This document shows, in pieces, positions 61,825-64,000 of a DNA stretch of 64,000 bases. This stretch comes from JAJFUI01 sp963754135 (GTDB lineage: Bacteria > Planctomycetota > Planctomycetia > Pirellulales > Thermoguttaceae): assembly GCA_963754135.1 (NCBI GenBank), contig CAVWEY010000003.1, positions 496,001 through 560,000 on the forward strand, in the 5' to 3' direction. How positions within the stretch are numbered: the stretch's first letter is position 1; every line of letters starts with the position of its first letter. A program made the translations under genes and the position numbers. Below the pieces are notes generated by a model, which saw nothing but the letters and a program-made list of their open reading frames with translations, ran no database searches and was not told the origin of the DNA.

Positions 61825-61882
61825 ATACCGTTGAGGTGCGGTTGCGTAGTATATATACTACGCAACCGCACCTCAACGGTAT
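61825..61882. repeat. Perfect 58-bp palindrome 1
   Basis: Both strands read identically with no loop; centre GTAGTATATATACTAC between 61853 and 61854. All 29 base pairs checked. It lies between the AbiEi start codon and palindrome 2. Confidence 0.97.
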
Positions 61883-61908
61883 TTCCGGCGGGGCTGGTCA
61901 CCCCGCGG

Positions 61909-61984
61909 CGGCAGGCTTCACCTCTCCAGAACCCTTGTGCAGTATATATACTGCACAAGGGTTCTGGAGAGGTGAAGCCTGCCG
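61909..61984. repeat. Perfect 76-bp palindrome 2
   Basis: Centre GCAGTATATATACTGC between 61946 and 61947; 38 complementary pairs with no mismatch or spacer. Arms are GC-rich and unrelated to those of palindrome 1. Confidence 0.97.
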
Positions 61985-62016
61985 TTAGCGGCGTAGTATA
62001 TATACTACGCCGCTAA
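61985..62016. repeat. Perfect 32-bp palindrome 3
   Basis: Centre GTAGTATATATACTAC; arms TTAGCGGC/GCCGCTAA. It abuts palindrome 2 with no base between. Confidence 0.97.
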
Positions 62017-62044
62017 TGCCACTAACAGCCTTTCCACCAGAGGC

Positions 62045-62081
62045 AGTCGTTATTGCCCTAATCTCTTTCTGCATAACGACT
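62045..62081. repeat. Short stem-loop
   Basis: AGTCGTTAT (62045-62053) and ATAACGACT (62073-62081) with a 19-base spacer, lying between palindromes 3 and 4. Unlike them it has no TATATA centre. Confidence 0.7.
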
Positions 62082-62139
62082 TCCCGCGAAACCAACCCAC
62101 GCAGTAAATCCCCTGACGGCGTACGGTTGCAGAATCGTC

Positions 62140-62171
62140 CGTTTAATGTAGTATATATACTACATTAAACG
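62140..62171. repeat. Perfect 32-bp palindrome 4
   Basis: Centre GTAGTATATATACTAC; arms CGTTTAAT/ATTAAACG. It ends 33 bases before the GxxExxY start codon. Confidence 0.97.
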
Positions 62172-62203
62172 ACTGACGTGCGGACGTAGGGCGGTGCGAC
62201 GCC

Positions 62204-62593
62204 GTGCGCGAAACGGCGTATGCGATACACGTCTATCATGGGCACGGGCACTTGGAGAAGGTATATGAAAACGCCTTGGCGCACCGGCTGCGGAAGGCGG
62301 GCGTCCGGGTGGAGCAGCAGCATCCATTGACCGTCTATGACGAGGACGGAACCATCATCGGCGAGTACTTCGCCGACCTCTTGGTGGACGGCCGGCTGAT
62401 CGTCGAACTGAAGGCCTGCCGGGCAATTGCCGACGAACACGTTGCACAGATTTTCGGCTACCTCAAGTCGGCTCGGATCAAGCACGGATTGCTCATCAAC
62501 TTCGGCAGCTACAAGTTCCAGATCAAGAAGTACATCTTCAGCCACGAAGGAACACAAGGAACGCAAAGGGAACCAGACAAGGAGAGAGAATAA
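62204..62593 (+). CDS. GxxExxY family protein
   Basis: About 129 residues from a GTG. GHLEKVYENALAHRLRKAG is the GxxExxY motif (GHLEKVY), followed by EYFADLLVDGRLIVELKACRAI and QIFGYLKSARIKHGLLINFGSYKFQIKKYIF, a restriction-endonuclease-like core (D, E-x-K). N-terminal residues before ETAYAIHVY are short compared with the family, so the start may be truncated by the palindrome. The C-terminus (SHEGTQGTQREPDKERE) is repeat-derived. Function unknown. Confidence 0.8.
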   Translation: MRETAYAIHVYHGHGHLEKVYENALAHRLRKAGVRVEQQHPLTVYDEDGTIIGEYFADLLVDGRLIVELKACRAIADEHVAQIFGYLKSARIKHGLLINFGSYKFQIKKYIFSHEGTQGTQREPDKERE

Positions 62594-62784
62594 GAAGAGG
62601 GTTGGGTTGAGGCCGCGGAATGGTGTGGATGGATTGTCCCCGCACGGTTGCGTGACGGTAAAGGCGATCCCCTGAGTAGCGCCCGTACCGTGGGACAATT
62701 TGGATTGCCGGCTCTCCTCTCCTGACTTGTCTTTGAGTTCTTTGCGTTTCTTTCGCGGCTGAATCAGTCGTGTTGTAGCTGGCG

Positions 62785-63201
62785 TTACGAGGTGAGCGTC
62801 GCCGGCCGCGGCGGCAGTCCGATGCGGAAGGCGTCCCCGTGTTCGACCGGCGAGAGGACCCGGGTCACGGCCATCGCCAACTCGGTGAAGCCCGTGTTCT
62901 TGTCGACGCACGCCGCGGCAAGGCACGAGCGGCGGTCGGCCGTACACATGTCGTCGTTGGCCGTGTAGAGGATCACCGGCAGTTGAGGAGCGATCACGCT
63001 CAGCTCCTTGGCCACCTCGAACCCGGTCATACCGGGCATCCGTACGTCCAGAACGGCAACGTCCGGGCTATCGGCCGCCACGGCGTGGAAGGCCTCGACG
63101 CCGTCCTCGGCCAGCACGACGCGGTAGCCCTCCTCCTGGAAGACCCGCTTGCACAACTCGCGGAATCCCCGGTCATCGTCGACAAAAAGAATCGTTTTCA
63201 C
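62785..63201 (-). CDS. Stand-alone response-regulator receiver domain
   Basis: About 138 residues. FVDDD (acidic pocket), VAVLDVRMPG (phosphoacceptor Asp), LYTAND (Thr switch) and VDKNTGF (Lys) give a complete receiver. No output domain follows, as in CheY/SpoF-like relays. The GTG at 63201 is chosen because a GAAGGAGC box sits upstream of it; a longer TTG start at 63231 lacks one. No kinase is nearby. Confidence 0.9.
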   Translation of the reverse strand: MKTILFVDDDRGFRELCKRVFQEEGYRVVLAEDGVEAFHAVAADSPDVAVLDVRMPGMTGFEVAKELSVIAPQLPVILYTANDDMCTADRRSCLAAACVDKNTGFTELAMAVTRVLSPVEHGDAFRIGLPPRPATLTS

Positions 63202-63594
63202 GGGCTTGCTCCTTCGCAGGTATTCGCTCAAGGATTACCCTCTGCTCTCAGTGTATCCGTTACGGCCGGTGCGCAAATCCAGAGTCTGCTGGCGTTTCCA
63301 TCGGCAGATTGCCTGGTCCCCTGGTCGGGGATTTCCTTGCCCTTGGAGGCCCGCCGCCCGATGTGCGCTGGCCTGTTTCTTACCGTCGTCAGCCGATCAC
63401 CGATCCCCATTTCAAGATTTTGCCGATTTACCGGCGGCCGGCGGGCGCTAGACTTGATCTTATCGTGTGCCCGGGCGCGGCGTCCCGACGAGCGAAGCCC
63501 CCCGGCGGCGTGGTTTTTGTTTGATGGCCTTTCCGCCGTCCATCCCGGCAGAAGGGCCCGGACACCGGATGGCAGATAGCGAAGGAGGTGTGCG
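63202..63594. other. Intergenic region between divergent genes
   Basis: About 390 bases between the receiver and Hsp20 genes. I see no gene or strong repeat. It should contain both promoters; a clear AAGGAGG box at 63582-63588 belongs to the Hsp20 gene. Confidence 0.5.
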
Positions 63595-64000
63595 ATGGTG
63601 CGGACATTGGCTCCCTGGAAAGGCCGTTTGCCCCAGTTCTTTGGCGAGTTCGAGCGGGAAATGGAGAACCTGATGGAACAGCTCTTTGCCGATGGAAACG
63701 CGGCGCGGGCGGTCCAGGCGTTCGCCCCCCGCGCCACCGTCGCCGAGAGCGATAACGGCTACGAGATCGAGGTCGATCTCCCCGGCGTGCAGCCGGCCGA
63801 CCTCACGGTCGAAATGCGAGGCCAGGAGCTTTGGCTCACCGGCGAGCGGAAGCAGCAGAAAGAGGAGAAGGGCAAGACCTACCACCGGATCGAGCAGGAG
63901 TACGGGCGGTTCGAGCGGGTGATCCCGCTGGCGGCCCCCGTGGACGAGAACAAGATCAAGGCCCAATACCACGACGGCATCCTGAAGATCATGGTGCCGA
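63595..64000 (+). CDS. Small heat-shock protein Hsp20, runs off the window
   Basis: 135 codons visible; continues past the end. N-terminal arm with RLPQFFGEFEREMENLMEQLF, then an alpha-crystallin domain ESDNGYEIEVDLPGVQPADLTVEMRGQELWLTGER and YGRFERVIPLAAPVDENKIKAQYHDGILKIMVP. ATP-independent chaperone holding unfolded proteins. ATG at 63595 is preceded by GAAGGAGG. Confidence 0.93.
   Translation, partial: MVRTLAPWKGRLPQFFGEFEREMENLMEQLFADGNAARAVQAFAPRATVAESDNGYEIEVDLPGVQPADLTVEMRGQELWLTGERKQQKEEKGKTYHRIEQEYGRFERVIPLAAPVDENKIKAQYHDGILKIMVP

Noticed and set aside
61825..62171. Protelomerase (linear-replicon telomere) sites
   Set aside because: Perfect palindromes with a TA-rich centre recall such sites, but four in a row with differing arms inside the sequence, and no protelomerase gene in view, do not fit.
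61825..62171. Pure assembly fold-back artefact
   Set aside because: A fold-back chimera would give one palindrome with arbitrary centre. Four with the same 12-base centre argue against it, though read checking is still needed.
63309..63524. 71-codon open frame upstream of hsp20
   Set aside because: No conserved features, and it lies in the likely promoter region of two divergent genes.

Overview
This window reads as chromosomal DNA of a Planctomycetota bacterium, probably Pirellulales-like. It is strongly GC-rich, carries a DUF1559-type pseudopilin-like protein and csrA with a neighbour I associate with planctomycetes, has several large secreted or membrane proteins found mostly in that phylum, and is full of small palindromic repeats. 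No ribosomal RNA marker is present, so the assignment rests on gene content. At least 25 single-base frame breaks interrupt otherwise well-conserved genes (tmk, acs, rfbD, quinone oxidoreductase, ExbD and others), several of them at G or C runs. I read most as sequence or assembly errors rather than decay and give each such gene its full inferred span. The exact codon at each break is uncertain.

Layout. 1-12 kb: housekeeping and metabolic genes (pseudopilin-like protein, typA/bipA, rhomboid protease, quinone oxidoreductase, HAD hydrolase, xylA), interrupted at 2.7-4.5 kb by a phosphoribosyltransferase plus DprA-like pair that resembles the ShosTA toxin-antitoxin/defence module. 12.1-20.8 kb: a nest of insertion sequences (IS1595, an IS1380/IS4-clan element, IS630, IS1380, and the 3' end of an IS1-like element). 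Between them lie cargo-like genes, including a HEPN-like protein divergent from an XRE regulator. 20.9-30.7 kb: TPR-like membrane protein, rluD, MATE transporter, SUMF1-type protein, DUF5615/DUF433 toxin-antitoxin pair, rfbD, SDR, pseudopilin, sulfotransferase and tRNA-Phe. 31-43 kb: a co-directional run consisting of a secreted prenyltransferase-repeat protein, ExbB, two ExbD, a TonB-like membrane protein, a PQQ-type beta-propeller membrane protein, a TPR plus family-5 solute-binding protein and a secreted unknown, several with ATGA start/stop overlaps. This looks like a proton-motive-force-driven envelope machine. 43-46.7 kb: a very large TIR-domain membrane protein with about 22 repeats of 32 residues and a C-terminal PDZ domain. 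46.8-60 kb: fused MFS/spermidine synthase, MEMO-AMMECR1 lipoprotein, tmk, holB, csrA region, PmoA-like protein, tRNA-Ala, MFS nucleoside transporter and acs. 60-62.6 kb: an AbiE-type toxin/antitoxin pair arranged tail to tail, followed by four perfect palindromes (58, 76, 32 and 32 bp) that all share the centre AGTATATATACT, then a GxxExxY gene. 62.8-64 kb: a stand-alone response-regulator receiver and an Hsp20 gene that runs off the window.

The most unusual items are the palindrome cluster, the TIR-repeat-PDZ protein, the conflict-type gene pairs, and palindromic repeats that have become part of coding sequences.
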